A stretch of 64,000 nucleotides of DNA, taken from NCBI RefSeq assembly GCF_021049265.1, contig NZ_CP088018.1, positions 868,001 through 932,000 of the forward strand, read 5' to 3'. The DNA comes from Ruania suaedae. Lineage in GTDB: Bacteria > Actinomycetota > Actinomycetes > Actinomycetales > Beutenbergiaceae. The first letter of the stretch is position 1. Each line of letters opens with the position of its first letter. This document shows, in pieces, positions 1-7,793 of the stretch. The translations under genes and the position numbers were made by a program. The notes beneath the pieces are model-generated. The model searched no databases. It saw only the letters and a list, made by a program, of their open reading frames with translations, and had not been told where the DNA came from.

Positions 1-144
1 GGGCACGAGGCCAATGTGGCCGACTTCGTCACCCAGGTCCGCAGCGGAGCCTCGACCGAGCGTGGCCAGGTCGGCCTGCTGCGCACGCATGTGATCGACG
101 CCTGCTATGCCTCGGCCGAGCAGGGTGGTGAGGTGCTGCTGTAG
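1..144 (+). CDS. Gfo/Idh/MocA-family oxidoreductase, C-terminal fragment
   Basis: The frame is open from the window edge and ends in TAG after 47 codons. The visible tail (ending HVIDACYASAEQGGEVLL) has the C-terminal helix pattern of Gfo/Idh/MocA sugar dehydrogenases, in which a short 'iealyrSaetGkeV' element closes the protein. The NAD(P)-binding Rossmann part lies outside the window. It sits 63 nt upstream of a LacI regulator and a beta-galactosidase, consistent with sugar oxidation. The family call rests on a short tail, so it is moderate. Confidence 0.6.
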   Translation, partial: GHEANVADFVTQVRSGASTERGQVGLLRTHVIDACYASAEQGGEVLL

Positions 145-194
145 GGAGTGCGCGATGAAAGAGATCAGGGTTGACCAAATGAGGGGAACCCGGT

Positions 195-228
195 TGACTG
201 CGTAGTCATGAAGGTGACTGCGCAGTCA
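195..228. promoter_or_regulatory. Tandem LacI-type operators upstream of/overlapping the LacI gene start
   Basis: Two copies of TGACTGCGYAGTCA lie at 195-208 (one central mismatch to perfect symmetry) and 215-228 (perfect 14-bp palindrome), with centres 20 bp apart, about two helical turns. The central CG step and flanking TGA/TCA match the known LacI-family operator pattern. The first copy overlaps the upstream candidate start codon of the LacI gene. Autoregulation is inferred. Confidence 0.65.
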
Positions 229-1263
229 GCCGGGGGCGAGGACGCCCCCGGCCCGGCCCGCCCGGTCATGACCGACGTCGCCCGTCTCGCCGGTGTCTCG
301 CAGAAGACGGTCTCGCGGGTGGTGCGGGGAGAGGCGAACGTGAGCCCCGCCGTCCGTGATCGAGTTCACGCGGCAATCGCCGAGCTCGGTTTCCGCCCGA
401 ATACCGCAGCGCGCGCCCTGGCCAGCGGGCGCCATCGCACGCTGGGGATCGTCACCGATGGCTCGGCGCTGTACGGGCCCTCGGCCCAGCTGGTCAATCT
501 CGAGCACGCCGCCTGGAAGGCGGGGTATGCCGTGATGATCGCCGCAGCGCCCGGCGGGGACCGGGACGCCTTCTCCCGGGCCATCCAGCGACTGGTCGAC
601 GGCGGTGTGGACGGGGTGCTCGTCGGCCGCTCCGTGCTGGCCGACGCCGTGACAGCGGCGGACCTGCAGGGACTGGTGACGATCGCCGTCGGCGATCCGC
701 CCCCGCCGGGGGCACGCATCCCCGCGGTGGTCACCGACCAGCAGACGGGAGCGCGACTAGCGGTCGAGCACCTCCTCGGGCTGGGGCACGCGACCGTGCA
801 CCATCTGTCCGGGCCTATGAGCTGGCACTCCGCTCAGGGCCGGGCGCAGGGCTGGGCCGAGGCGCTCGAGGGCGCGGGCGCCGACGTGCCCGCGCCGGTC
901 GCCGGGGACTGGACCTCCCGCTCGGGCTATGAGCGTGGCCGCGAGCTCGCGGCCACGGACGCCACGGCGATCTTCGCCGCCAACGACCAGATGGCGATCG
1001 GCCTCACGCGTGCACTGACCGAGGCCGGGCGCCGGGTGCCCGAGGACGTCTCGGTGGTCGGCTTCGACGACATCCCCGACGCCGCCTATCTGCCCGTACC
1101 GCTGACGACGGTGCGCCAGGAGTTCGCCGAGCTCGCGGCCCTCGCCGTCGACCTGTTCGCGCGGGAGAGCGCCACCGCTGCCCGCAGCAGCGACGCGCAA
1201 GTGACCGTCACCCCGGAGCTGATCGTGCGGGACAGCACAGCGCCACCACCCGACTCACCCTGA
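208..1263 (+). CDS. LacI-family transcriptional regulator
   Basis: 351-aa repressor. An N-terminal LacI helix-turn-helix (about residues 21-45, core [16 protein letters not shown]) is followed by the hinge region ([13 protein letters not shown]) and a periplasmic-binding-protein-like effector domain containing [10 protein letters not shown] and [12 protein letters not shown]. The downstream GH42 gene begins 21 nt after the stop, so the pair is probably a local galactoside regulon. ATG 208 gives a 20-residue Pro/Ala/Gly leader. ATG 268 would start directly at MTDVARLAG and leave both operators and the 229-252 hairpin in the 5' region. Neither start has a clear ribosome-binding site. The effector sugar is unknown. 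Confidence 0.9.
   Translation: MKVTAQSAGGEDAPGPARPVMTDVARLAGVSQKTVSRVVRGEANVSPAVRDRVHAAIAELGFRPNTAARALASGRHRTLGIVTDGSALYGPSAQLVNLEHAAWKAGYAVMIAAAPGGDRDAFSRAIQRLVDGGVDGVLVGRSVLADAVTAADLQGLVTIAVGDPPPPGARIPAVVTDQQTGARLAVEHLLGLGHATVHHLSGPMSWHSAQGRAQGWAEALEGAGADVPAPVAGDWTSRSGYERGRELAATDATAIFAANDQMAIGLTRALTEAGRRVPEDVSVVGFDDIPDAAYLPVPLTTVRQEFAELAALAVDLFARESATAARSSDAQVTVTPELIVRDSTAPPPDSP
229..252 (+). other. Strong GC hairpin in the LacI leader or first codons
   Basis: GCCGGGGGCG (229-238) and CGCCCCCGGC (243-252) form a perfect 10-bp stem closed by an AGGA loop. It lies between the tandem operators and the alternative start at 268. If translation starts at 268 it is a 5'-UTR stem; if at 208 it lies in codons 8-15. 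Confidence 0.5.
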
Positions 1264-1284
1264 GACCCCGACCGAGGAGAACCC

Positions 1285-3393
1285 GTGCCCGACCAGACCG
1301 CCGACGTCCACGACCGCGTGCGCTTCGGTGCCGCCTACTACTACGAGTACCACTCCTCCCACACGGGCCGGGACCTGGAGCGAGACCTGGACCTGATGGC
1401 CGAGGCCGGCTTCAGCGTGATCCGGGTGGGGGAGTCCACCTGGTCCACCTGGGAGCCGGAGGACGGCCGCTTCGAGCTGGACTGGCTCCAGCCGGTGCTC
1501 GACGGTGCTCACGCCCGGGGCATCGACGTCATCCTCGGCACCCCCACCTACGCGGTGCCGCCGTGGCTGGCCCGGACGTACCCGGAGATCGCCGGCGAGA
1601 GGCGCACGGGGCAGCGCAACCACTGGGGTGCGCGCCAGGAGATGGATCTCACCCACGCCGCGTACAAGTTCTACAGCGAACGGGTGATCCGGGCCGTCGT
1701 CGGGCGCTATGCCGAGCACCCCGCCGTGATCGGGTTCCAGGTGGACAACGAGCCGGGCCTGCAGCTGCTGCACAACGAGAACGTCTTCCAGGCGTTCGTC
1801 GATCACCTCCGCCGTGAGTACGGGGACGTGAAGACCCTCAATCGTGAGTGGGGGCTGGTGTACTGGTCCCACCGGCTCAGCACCTGGGCGGACCTGTGGC
1901 GGCCCGACGGCAACGCCCAGCCGCAGTACGACCTGGCGTGGCGCCGCTTCCAGACGCAGCTGGTGACCGACTTCATCGCCTGGCAGGCCGGCATCGTGCG
2001 TGAGATCGCCCCGGCCGGGACGTTCGTGACGACGTGTATCGCCTACGCCCGCCCGGGCGTGGACGATCCGGAGCTGACGGCGGCGCTGGACGTGACGGCC
2101 GGAAATCCGTACTACACGATGCAGGACGGCCTCGCGCTGCCCTCGGCCGAGAACGTCACGCAGAGCTGGACCACCACGGGCACCTGGACGATCTTCCACT
2201 CCGCCGACCGGATGTACTCCTCCAAGCAGGCGCCGTTCCTGGTGACGGAGACCAATGCTGGAGCCATCGGGGGGCCCGCCACGAACGTGCCTGCCTTCGA
2301 CGGGCAGTGGCGGCAGGTGGCGTGGGCGATGATCGCCCGGGGCGCGCGGATGATCGAGTACTGGCACTGGCACACGCTGCACTACGGCACCGAGACGTAT
2401 TGGATCGGGGTGCTCCCGCACGATGAGCAGCCGGGCCGGGTGTACGCCCAGCTGGCCGAGCTGGGGGCGGAGATCAAGGCGGCCGAGCCGCACCTACGCG
2501 GGGTGGTGCCCGACGCCGAGGTAGCCCTGCTGTGGTCGAACGAGTCCAAGCGTGGCCTGATGGGGCAGCCCTCGCTCGCGCGAGCGGACGGATCCGGTGA
2601 TCCGGGTTCCTACGAGAAGATCGTGCACGCCTTCTACCGGGGGGCGTTCGAGGCGGGGGCGCCCGTGCGGATCGTGCACGACAGCCAGGTGGCCGCGCGC
2701 GAGCCGGGCGAGGTGGCGAGTGAGCTGCCGGTGCTGCTCGTGCCGGCGCTGTACGTCGCCTCGGACGAGATGCTCGACTGGCTGCGCGCCTATGCCGAGG
2801 CCGGTGGCCACCTTGTGCTCGGGCCGCGCACCGGATACGCCGACGCCGAGGCTCGGGCCCGGCTCGAGGTGAAGCCCGGCCGGCTGGCCGAGGTGGCCGG
2901 GGTCGACTACCAGGAGTTCGCCAACCTGTCCGCGCCGGTGGGCGTGCGGGGGAGCGGGCTGGAGGTTCCTGAGGGCGCCACCGCGACGGCGTGGGCCGAC
3001 TACCTGCGCGTGTCCGGATCCGCTGAGGTGCTGGCCGAGTACGACCACCGGGCGCTCGGTGCCTACCCGGCGGTGACCACTGCGGTCGCCGGGGCGGGGC
3101 GCGTGACGATGGTGGGGACCGTGCCCGACCCGGCGCTCGCGGTCGCGCTGATGCGGTGGGTGGCACCGGGGGAGGGTGATGCCTGGCGGGGGCTCACCGG
3201 TGGCTCGGTCACGATGACCTCGGCGACGAACAGCGAGGGTCGCCGTCTGCGGGTGCTGCACAACTGGTCGTGGGAGCCGGCGGCGGTCACGTTGCCGGCG
3301 GCGGTGACGGACGTGCTGGGTGAGGAGCGGCTCGCCGGGGGGGCCACGCTCGAGCTGGGGGCGTGGGACGTGCGGGTGCTGGTCGAGGACTGA
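1285..3393 (+). CDS. GH42 beta-galactosidase, cytoplasmic
   Basis: 702-aa protein of normal GH42 length with no signal peptide. It has the TIM-barrel start (RFGAAYYYEYHSSHTGRDLERD), the acid/base region GFQVDNEPG with Glu at about residue 156, the nucleophile region LVTETNAG with Glu at about 322, then a trimerisation-like middle domain and a C-terminal beta domain. The family hydrolyses terminal beta-galactosides taken up as oligosaccharides. GTG 1285 is chosen because GAGGAGA precedes it at good spacing. The LacI gene just upstream is the likely regulator. Specificity (lactose, galactan or arabinogalactan oligomers) cannot be read from sequence. Confidence 0.92.
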   Translation: MPDQTADVHDRVRFGAAYYYEYHSSHTGRDLERDLDLMAEAGFSVIRVGESTWSTWEPEDGRFELDWLQPVLDGAHARGIDVILGTPTYAVPPWLARTYPEIAGERRTGQRNHWGARQEMDLTHAAYKFYSERVIRAVVGRYAEHPAVIGFQVDNEPGLQLLHNENVFQAFVDHLRREYGDVKTLNREWGLVYWSHRLSTWADLWRPDGNAQPQYDLAWRRFQTQLVTDFIAWQAGIVREIAPAGTFVTTCIAYARPGVDDPELTAALDVTAGNPYYTMQDGLALPSAENVTQSWTTTGTWTIFHSADRMYSSKQAPFLVTETNAGAIGGPATNVPAFDGQWRQVAWAMIARGARMIEYWHWHTLHYGTETYWIGVLPHDEQPGRVYAQLAELGAEIKAAEPHLRGVVPDAEVALLWSNESKRGLMGQPSLARADGSGDPGSYEKIVHAFYRGAFEAGAPVRIVHDSQVAAREPGEVASELPVLLVPALYVASDEMLDWLRAYAEAGGHLVLGPRTGYADAEARARLEVKPGRLAEVAGVDYQEFANLSAPVGVRGSGLEVPEGATATAWADYLRVSGSAEVLAEYDHRALGAYPAVTTAVAGAGRVTMVGTVPDPALAVALMRWVAPGEGDAWRGLTGGSVTMTSATNSEGRRLRVLHNWSWEPAAVTLPAAVTDVLGEERLAGGATLELGAWDVRVLVED

Positions 3394-3396
3394 ACG

Positions 3397-3459
3397 CAAC
3401 AGACGGCCCTCAGCGCATCCGTGCCACTGTGGCGCGGAGTAGCTGAGGGCCGTCGGTTG
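3397..3459. terminator. Bidirectional nested-hairpin terminator
   Basis: Arms 3397-3414 and 3442-3459 pair over 18 positions with one mismatch (core GACGGCCCTCAGC / GCTGAGGGCCGTC). The loop holds a second stem, CCGTGCCA (3419-3426) with TGGCGCGG (3430-3437). It sits between the convergent GH42 gene and the gene ending at 3469, so it probably stops transcription from both sides. There is no long T-run. Confidence 0.75.
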
Positions 3460-3468
3460 TGTTCGCCC

Positions 3469-4158
3469 CTACTGCTGATCCCAGGTCCCGCACCGCGAGG
3501 ACTCGAAGTCCTGCCCCTCGCGCAGCGTGACGGTCGGGCGACCACCGGAGACGATGTCGTTCTGGATGATGTCGTCCTTGTTGGTCCCGGAGCGGAAGAT
3601 CCCCCAGTAGCAGGTGCCACTCACCGCGTCGGTCGTGCGGTAGGTCCCCGGTGCGATATCCACCCCGACGGTCCAGGTGCCGTTGGTGATGCGGGTCTCG
3701 GCCTGGCGCCGCTCGGCCCCCGCCAGCTCCTCCTCCCGCTCGTCGAGCGCGCTCGCCCGTTCGTCGAGCTCGATCTCGCGCTCGTCCAGCCCGGCCAGCC
3801 GGTCCTCGGCGGCAGACTCGACGTCCTCAGCGCGCCGCTGGGCTCGGGCCACCTGGGACTCGGCGGTGTCCGCGCGATCGGCGGCCGTGTCGCGTTCATC
3901 GGTCCGGTCCGCCAGGTCCGCGGACAACGACTCGATCTCGGACTCGAGGCCGGCCGAGTGCTCGACCCAGAGGCTGTTGGCATAGGCGACGCTGATGCCG
4001 TAGGCGAGCGCTGCGACCAGGCAGGCGCTGAGACCGAGCGTGAGGCGATGCCGGCGCAGCCAGGCCGTCGGCTGCTGGATGGATCCGGGCTTGTCGCTGA
4101 GTCCGTCACCGGATTCGCCGTCGGGGTCGTCGATGGGCTCGGGCCGCGGAAGGGACAT
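3469..4158 (-). CDS. Single-pass membrane protein with coiled coil and extracytoplasmic C-terminal domain
   Basis: About 229 aa. A short cytoplasmic N-terminus is followed by one membrane segment (LTLGLSACLVAALAYGISVAYA), a long Asp/Glu/Arg-rich coiled coil (about residues 65-165), and a small domain containing GTWTVGVDIAPGTYRT, GTCYWGIF and a second Cys near the end, which could form a disulfide. The 'vG.diapGtYr' domain recurs in actinobacterial lipoproteins and envelope proteins; its function is unknown. ATG 4158 (MSLPRPEP) is preferred over the codon 15 nt upstream because AGG lies 9 nt before it. It lies 38 nt downstream of the DUF4352 gene on the same strand, a likely operon. Confidence 0.7.
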   Translation of the reverse strand: MSLPRPEPIDDPDGESGDGLSDKPGSIQQPTAWLRRHRLTLGLSACLVAALAYGISVAYANSLWVEHSAGLESEIESLSADLADRTDERDTAADRADTAESQVARAQRRAEDVESAAEDRLAGLDEREIELDERASALDEREEELAGAERRQAETRITNGTWTVGVDIAPGTYRTTDAVSGTCYWGIFRSGTNKDDIIQNDIVSGGRPTVTLREGQDFESSRCGTWDQQ

Positions 4159-4196
4159 CGGAGTACCTATCATGAGTCGGAGTTGCCGGCTGCCGG

Positions 4197-4973
4197 CTAC
4201 TGCACGGTGACAGTGACGCCGCCGGAGAAGGCGGAGTCGTGCAGCTCGAGCGCGGCGGGGGTGGCATCGGCCGGGATGTCGAAGACGAGCGCGCCCTCGA
4301 GCGTGTTGCCGGGGTTGATCTCGCTGATGAATGTCTCGTTGTCCTCCAGGTAGATCCCTGCTTCGGTATCGGCGGAGTGTTCGCGGCCCTCGGTGTCGAA
4401 CAAGGACTGCTCGCTGTCGAATAGGAACTGCGGGTCGTCACCGATGTTGGTCACGCTCATGTGGACCAGCACGAACTGGCCCTGCGGCTCGGTGCTGAGG
4501 AACTCGTTGCCGATGCCCTCGACGCCGGTCTCGATCTCGCTGACCACGAACTCGAACTGCCCGTCGCGGGCGGCGTCGCCGAGCCCTGGCGCATCCGGCT
4601 CCGGCTCCGGCTCGCTCGTCTCCGCCGGAGCCTCCTCATCCGCCGGGGCCCCCTCTCCTGCTGCACCCTCCTCGGCCTGGTCCGCGCTACCGCCGCCTGC
4701 CTCCGGATCTTCGGATCCGCCGCCACCGAGGACGTTGGCCAGGATCACCACCAGCACGATGGCACCGAGCACGGTGAGGATCTTGTGCCGGGCGAACCAG
4801 CTCTTCTTCTTCACCGGCGCCGCCGGCGGCTGCGGGGGGTACCCGCCGGGCTGGGCTGGATACCCGCTCGGCTGGGGCGGGTATCCGCCGGCCGGGCTCT
4901 GGTAGGCGCCGGGGCCCTGCGGGACGTACGGCTGGTTCGGGTACTGGCCATCGGGGCCGGGCTGCTGGGACAT
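4197..4973 (-). CDS. DUF4352 membrane-anchored protein
   Basis: 258 aa. The cytoplasmic N-terminus has Gly-Tyr-Pro-Pro-Gln repeats (residues 1-50), then a KKKSWFARHK stop-transfer motif and one membrane helix (ILTVLGAIVLVVILANVL). An acidic Glu/Pro/Ala linker follows, and then a DUF4352 immunoglobulin-like domain (from about residue 135, QFEFVVSEIETG to GGVTVTVQ). These domains are usually exposed outside the membrane. GAGGAGG at ideal spacing fixes ATG 4973. It is transcribed divergently from the sensor kinase at 5128, with a 154-nt region between carrying two palindromes. Confidence 0.8.
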   Translation of the reverse strand: MSQQPGPDGQYPNQPYVPQGPGAYQSPAGGYPPQPSGYPAQPGGYPPQPPAAPVKKKSWFARHKILTVLGAIVLVVILANVLGGGGSEDPEAGGGSADQAEEGAAGEGAPADEEAPAETSEPEPEPDAPGLGDAARDGQFEFVVSEIETGVEGIGNEFLSTEPQGQFVLVHMSVTNIGDDPQFLFDSEQSLFDTEGREHSADTEAGIYLEDNETFISEINPGNTLEGALVFDIPADATPAALELHDSAFSGGVTVTVQ

Positions 4974-5030
4974 GGTGCCTCCTCGGATCGGGAATGCCCC
5001 CAGCACACCGCCACGGCCACCCTCGTGACT

Positions 5031-5068
5031 TCCCCCGATCGGCTGGACCTGCCCACCCGATCGGGGGA
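5031..5068. promoter_or_regulatory. Paired CCGATCGG palindromes in divergent promoter region
   Basis: TCCCCCGATCGG (5031-5042) is repeated inverted as CCGATCGGGGGA (5057-5068). Each half contains the 8-bp palindrome CCGATCGG, with centres 22 bp apart. The pair lies between the DUF4352 gene and the sensor kinase, upstream of the kinase -10 element. It is a candidate site for a dimeric regulator, possibly the adjacent NarL-type regulator; this is inference. Confidence 0.45.
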
Positions 5069-5114
5069 GGGAGCGCGACCCGTTCGGGCGGTACTGCCCG
5101 TCGGTGCCTGGCCC

Positions 5115-5120
5115 TACGGT
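5115..5120 (+). promoter_or_regulatory. -10 element (TACGGT) of leaderless sensor-kinase promoter
   Basis: TACGGT is followed by 7 nt and then ATG 5128, with no Shine-Dalgarno sequence. This is the spacing expected when transcription begins at the start codon. Confidence 0.55.
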
Positions 5121-5127
5121 GCTCTGT

Positions 5128-6345
5128 ATGACCGCAGCCGACACCGCTCCCCGCCGCCCGCCGTGGTGGCGCACCGTGCTGCTGGTGCCCGCCTGCATGT
5201 TCTTCACCGTCTCCAGTGGTGTCTTCTCGGAGGTGGGTCAGAACACCGAGGGGCCCGGGGCGGTCCTGTTGCTCCCGTTGCTGCTGGGGATGGTCGCCGT
5301 TCCGCTGGCGCTGCTGTGGCGCCATCGCGCGCCGCTGGTGATCACCTGGGTGGCGGTCGCTGCCGGGGTGGTGCTGCCGTTGGGCCCCTCGACCGCCCTG
5401 GTGGCCCTGGCATGCCTCATCGTCCGACGGCGCGGCCCGGCCGTGTGGTGGGCCGCCGCCGGCGTCGCCGTGACGACCGCGCTCGCCATGGTGCGTGATG
5501 TGCTCGCCCCCTCGGCGGCGGCCTCGCTGCTGCAGTTCTTCGCCTTGCCACCGGGGACGTCCTCGGAGGCCTCGGTGGAGCTGGGGTGGCGGCTGCCGAC
5601 GATCCTGGCTCTCGTGCTCATGGGCCTGTCGGTCGGTACCGGGTTGCTGATGCGAGCCAGGCGCAGCAGCAGGTCGGCCGAGACCGTCGCCCGGGCCGCC
5701 GGCCGTGAGCAGGACCGGCTCGGGGAGGCCCTGGCCCGGCAGATCGAGCGCGAACGCATCGCCCGGGAGGTGCACGACTCACTCGGTCACCGGCTGTCGT
5801 TGCTGTCGCTGCACGCAGGAGCCCTGCAGGCGAACACCCCCGCGGGCACGGAGCTGCGGGAGAGCGCCGAGCTGGTGCGCGAGGGAGCCGGCAAGGCGAT
5901 GGACGATCTGCGCTCGCTGCTCTCGGTGCTGCGGCAGCACCCGGACGACGCCGCACCAGAGCTCTCGCTGGCCGACCTGCGCGCGGTCCTCGACGACGAG
6001 GTCGCCACCGGTGAGCCGGTGAGCTCGACGGTCTATCTGGAGCAGGCCGAGTCGGCGGATCCGGCGCTGGCACGTGCGGTCTACCGCATCGTGCAGGAGA
6101 TGTTGACCAACGCGCGCAAGCACGCCCCGGGCGCGCCGGTCCGGCTCAGCGTCACCGGCGGACCGGCCGAGGGGATCTGTATCGATGCCAGGAACCCCTA
6201 CCTCGGCAGCAGTGCCTCGTCAGGCTCGCGCAGCGGACTGCAGGGCGTGGCCGAGCGGGCCGAGCTGCTCGGCGGGCGCATCGCCTACGGCCTCGATGAC
6301 CACGACCGTACCTTCCGGGTCACCGTCACGCTGCCGTGGCGCTGA
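5128..6345 (+). CDS. NarL-type sensor histidine kinase
   Basis: 405 aa. Five to six hydrophobic segments fill residues about 12-180, with no large extracytoplasmic sensor loop. A HisKA_3 dimerisation region follows (ERIAREVHDSLGHRLSLLS, phospho-acceptor His about 216), then a HATPase_c domain with YRIVQEMLTNARKHA (N box) and SGLQGVAERAELLGG (G box). It should phosphorylate the response regulator encoded 79 nt downstream. ATG 5128 is chosen over GTG 5104 because of the leaderless -10 at 5115. The stimulus is unknown; intramembrane sensing of envelope or drug stress is typical of this architecture. Confidence 0.9.
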   Translation: MTAADTAPRRPPWWRTVLLVPACMFFTVSSGVFSEVGQNTEGPGAVLLLPLLLGMVAVPLALLWRHRAPLVITWVAVAAGVVLPLGPSTALVALACLIVRRRGPAVWWAAAGVAVTTALAMVRDVLAPSAAASLLQFFALPPGTSSEASVELGWRLPTILALVLMGLSVGTGLLMRARRSSRSAETVARAAGREQDRLGEALARQIERERIAREVHDSLGHRLSLLSLHAGALQANTPAGTELRESAELVREGAGKAMDDLRSLLSVLRQHPDDAAPELSLADLRAVLDDEVATGEPVSSTVYLEQAESADPALARAVYRIVQEMLTNARKHAPGAPVRLSVTGGPAEGICIDARNPYLGSSASSGSRSGLQGVAERAELLGGRIAYGLDDHDRTFRVTVTLPWR

Positions 6346-6411
6346 CCTCCCGGACACGGCCATGGCCTGCCGATGACGCACCCGGTTCCAGGCTGTGTCG
6401 CCCGCCCCCTC

Positions 6412-6417
6412 TACGAT
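6412..6417 (+). promoter_or_regulatory. -10 element (TACGAT) of leaderless response-regulator promoter
   Basis: TACGAT is followed by 7 nt and ATG 6425 with no ribosome-binding site, so the regulator may have its own promoter besides read-through from the kinase gene. Confidence 0.5.
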
Positions 6418-6424
6418 CGCGGGT

Positions 6425-7090
6425 ATGACCAGACCGCACCGCGTGCTCCTCGTCGATGACGACCCCCTGGCGCGCTCGGGACTGCGGCTGCTGCTGCGCA
6501 GCGCCGGGGACATCGAGGTCGTCGCCGAGGCTGCGGACGGCGACGAGGTCGTCCCAGCCGTGCAGGCGCACCACCCGGACGTGATCCTGATGGACCTGGG
6601 CATGGCACGGATGAACGGGATCGAGGCCACCGCGCAGGTGCGGGCACTGCCGAACCCACCACACGTCGTCGCCCTGACCACCTGGGACGTCAGCGACGCG
6701 GTCATGCGCTGCATCGACGCCGGGGCGGCCGGCTACCTGCTCAAGTCCGACGGCCCGGATGTGATCGTCAAGGCGGTGCGGGACGTGGTGGCCGGTGATG
6801 CGGTGCTGTCCCCGCGCAGCACTCGCCAGCTGCTCGAACGGTTCCGCAACCAGCCCGGCGACGCCGAGCGGGTGCGGGCCCGGGAGCTGGTGGCCACGCT
6901 CTCCGAGCGTGAGCTCGAGGTGGCACGGCGGGTCGGGCGCGGGCTGTCGAATGCGACAGTCGCCGGTCAGTTGTACGTCTCGGAGGCGACCGTGAAGACC
7001 CACCTCAGTGCCGTGCAGGCGAAGTTGGGAGCCCGCAACCGCGTCGAGGTGGCCGTGGTGGCCGAGCGGGCGGGACTGCTCGCCCAGTGA
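6425..7090 (+). CDS. NarL/LuxR-family response regulator
   Basis: 221 aa. The receiver domain has the acidic pocket DDD (11-13), phospho-acceptor Asp57 (VILMDLGM), the conserved Thr/Lys switch residues (ALTTW and LLKSDGP) and a short linker. A C-terminal LuxR helix-turn-helix follows (LSERELEVARRVGRGLSNATVAG and SEATVKTHLSAVQAKL). It pairs with the kinase at 5128. The paired CCGATCGG sites at 5031-5068 are a possible target. Start ATG 6425 fits both the domain boundary and the -10 at 6412. Confidence 0.92.
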   Translation: MTRPHRVLLVDDDPLARSGLRLLLRSAGDIEVVAEAADGDEVVPAVQAHHPDVILMDLGMARMNGIEATAQVRALPNPPHVVALTTWDVSDAVMRCIDAGAAGYLLKSDGPDVIVKAVRDVVAGDAVLSPRSTRQLLERFRNQPGDAERVRARELVATLSERELEVARRVGRGLSNATVAGQLYVSEATVKTHLSAVQAKLGARNRVEVAVVAERAGLLAQ

Positions 7091-7100
7091 TCCGGCGAGG

Positions 7101-7676
7101 TCAGTCCCCGGACTGCTCCAGCCGTACCCCCGCTGCGGCCATCGCCTCGCGCGCCGCCGCGCCCAGCTCCTCGCTCACCGGTGCTGTCAGATCCATCAGC
7201 ACGCGGGCGCCCAGGCCGTGCCGGACCGCGTCCAGTGCGGTGTCCTTCACGCAGTGCGACTCGGCCAGGCCGACGACATCGACGGAGTCGATCTGCGCCT
7301 CGGCGAGGATCGTGGCCAGCGGGTGGCCGTCGTCGTCGTGGCCCTCGAAGCCGGAGTAGGCCGCCGCGTAGGCGCCCTTCTTCACCGACGCCTCAGGAGT
7401 GAGATCGGCCAGTGCCGGGTGCAGCTCGGCCTCGGAGGTCCCGGCCACCCCGTGCGGGGGCCAGGTGTCCACGAAGTCGGGATTCTCGGAGAAGTGATCG
7501 CCGGGATCGATGTGCCAGTCCTGGGTGGTCACCACCAGGTCGTAGTCGTCGCGGTGGCCCGCGGCATATGCCGCAACGCGCTCGGCGACGACGTTGCCCC
7601 CCTCGACGGCGAGGGCGCCGCCCTCGCAGAAGGTCGGTTGCACGTCGACCACGAGCAGTGCGCGGTGGGTGGCCAT
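7101..7676 (-). CDS. pncA: Nicotinamidase (isochorismatase-like hydrolase)
   Basis: 191 aa, normal for PncA, which hydrolyses nicotinamide to nicotinate and ammonia for NAD salvage. Catalytic Asp11 (LLVVDVQPTF), Lys100 (VKKGAYAAAYSGFEG) and Cys142 (GLAESHCVKDTALDA) are present, as are the metal ligands Asp53, His55 and His61 (TTQDWHIDPGDHF). The start is fixed by GGGAG upstream of ATG 7676. It is divergent from a nucleoside hydrolase gene, which suggests a shared salvage role. The response-regulator gene ends 10 bp away, convergently. Confidence 0.92.
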   Translation of the reverse strand: MATHRALLVVDVQPTFCEGGALAVEGGNVVAERVAAYAAGHRDDYDLVVTTQDWHIDPGDHFSENPDFVDTWPPHGVAGTSEAELHPALADLTPEASVKKGAYAAAYSGFEGHDDDGHPLATILAEAQIDSVDVVGLAESHCVKDTALDAVRHGLGARVLMDLTAPVSEELGAAAREAMAAAGVRLEQSGD

Positions 7677-7793
7677 GGGTTGCTCCCTTCTCGGCGGTCC
7701 TGATCCCACTGTGCACCGTGCGCCGGCGTCGTGGCGAGACCCTCGCCGCGAGGTGGATATACAGTCACTGATGAATCTCGACGAAGGAGTCCC

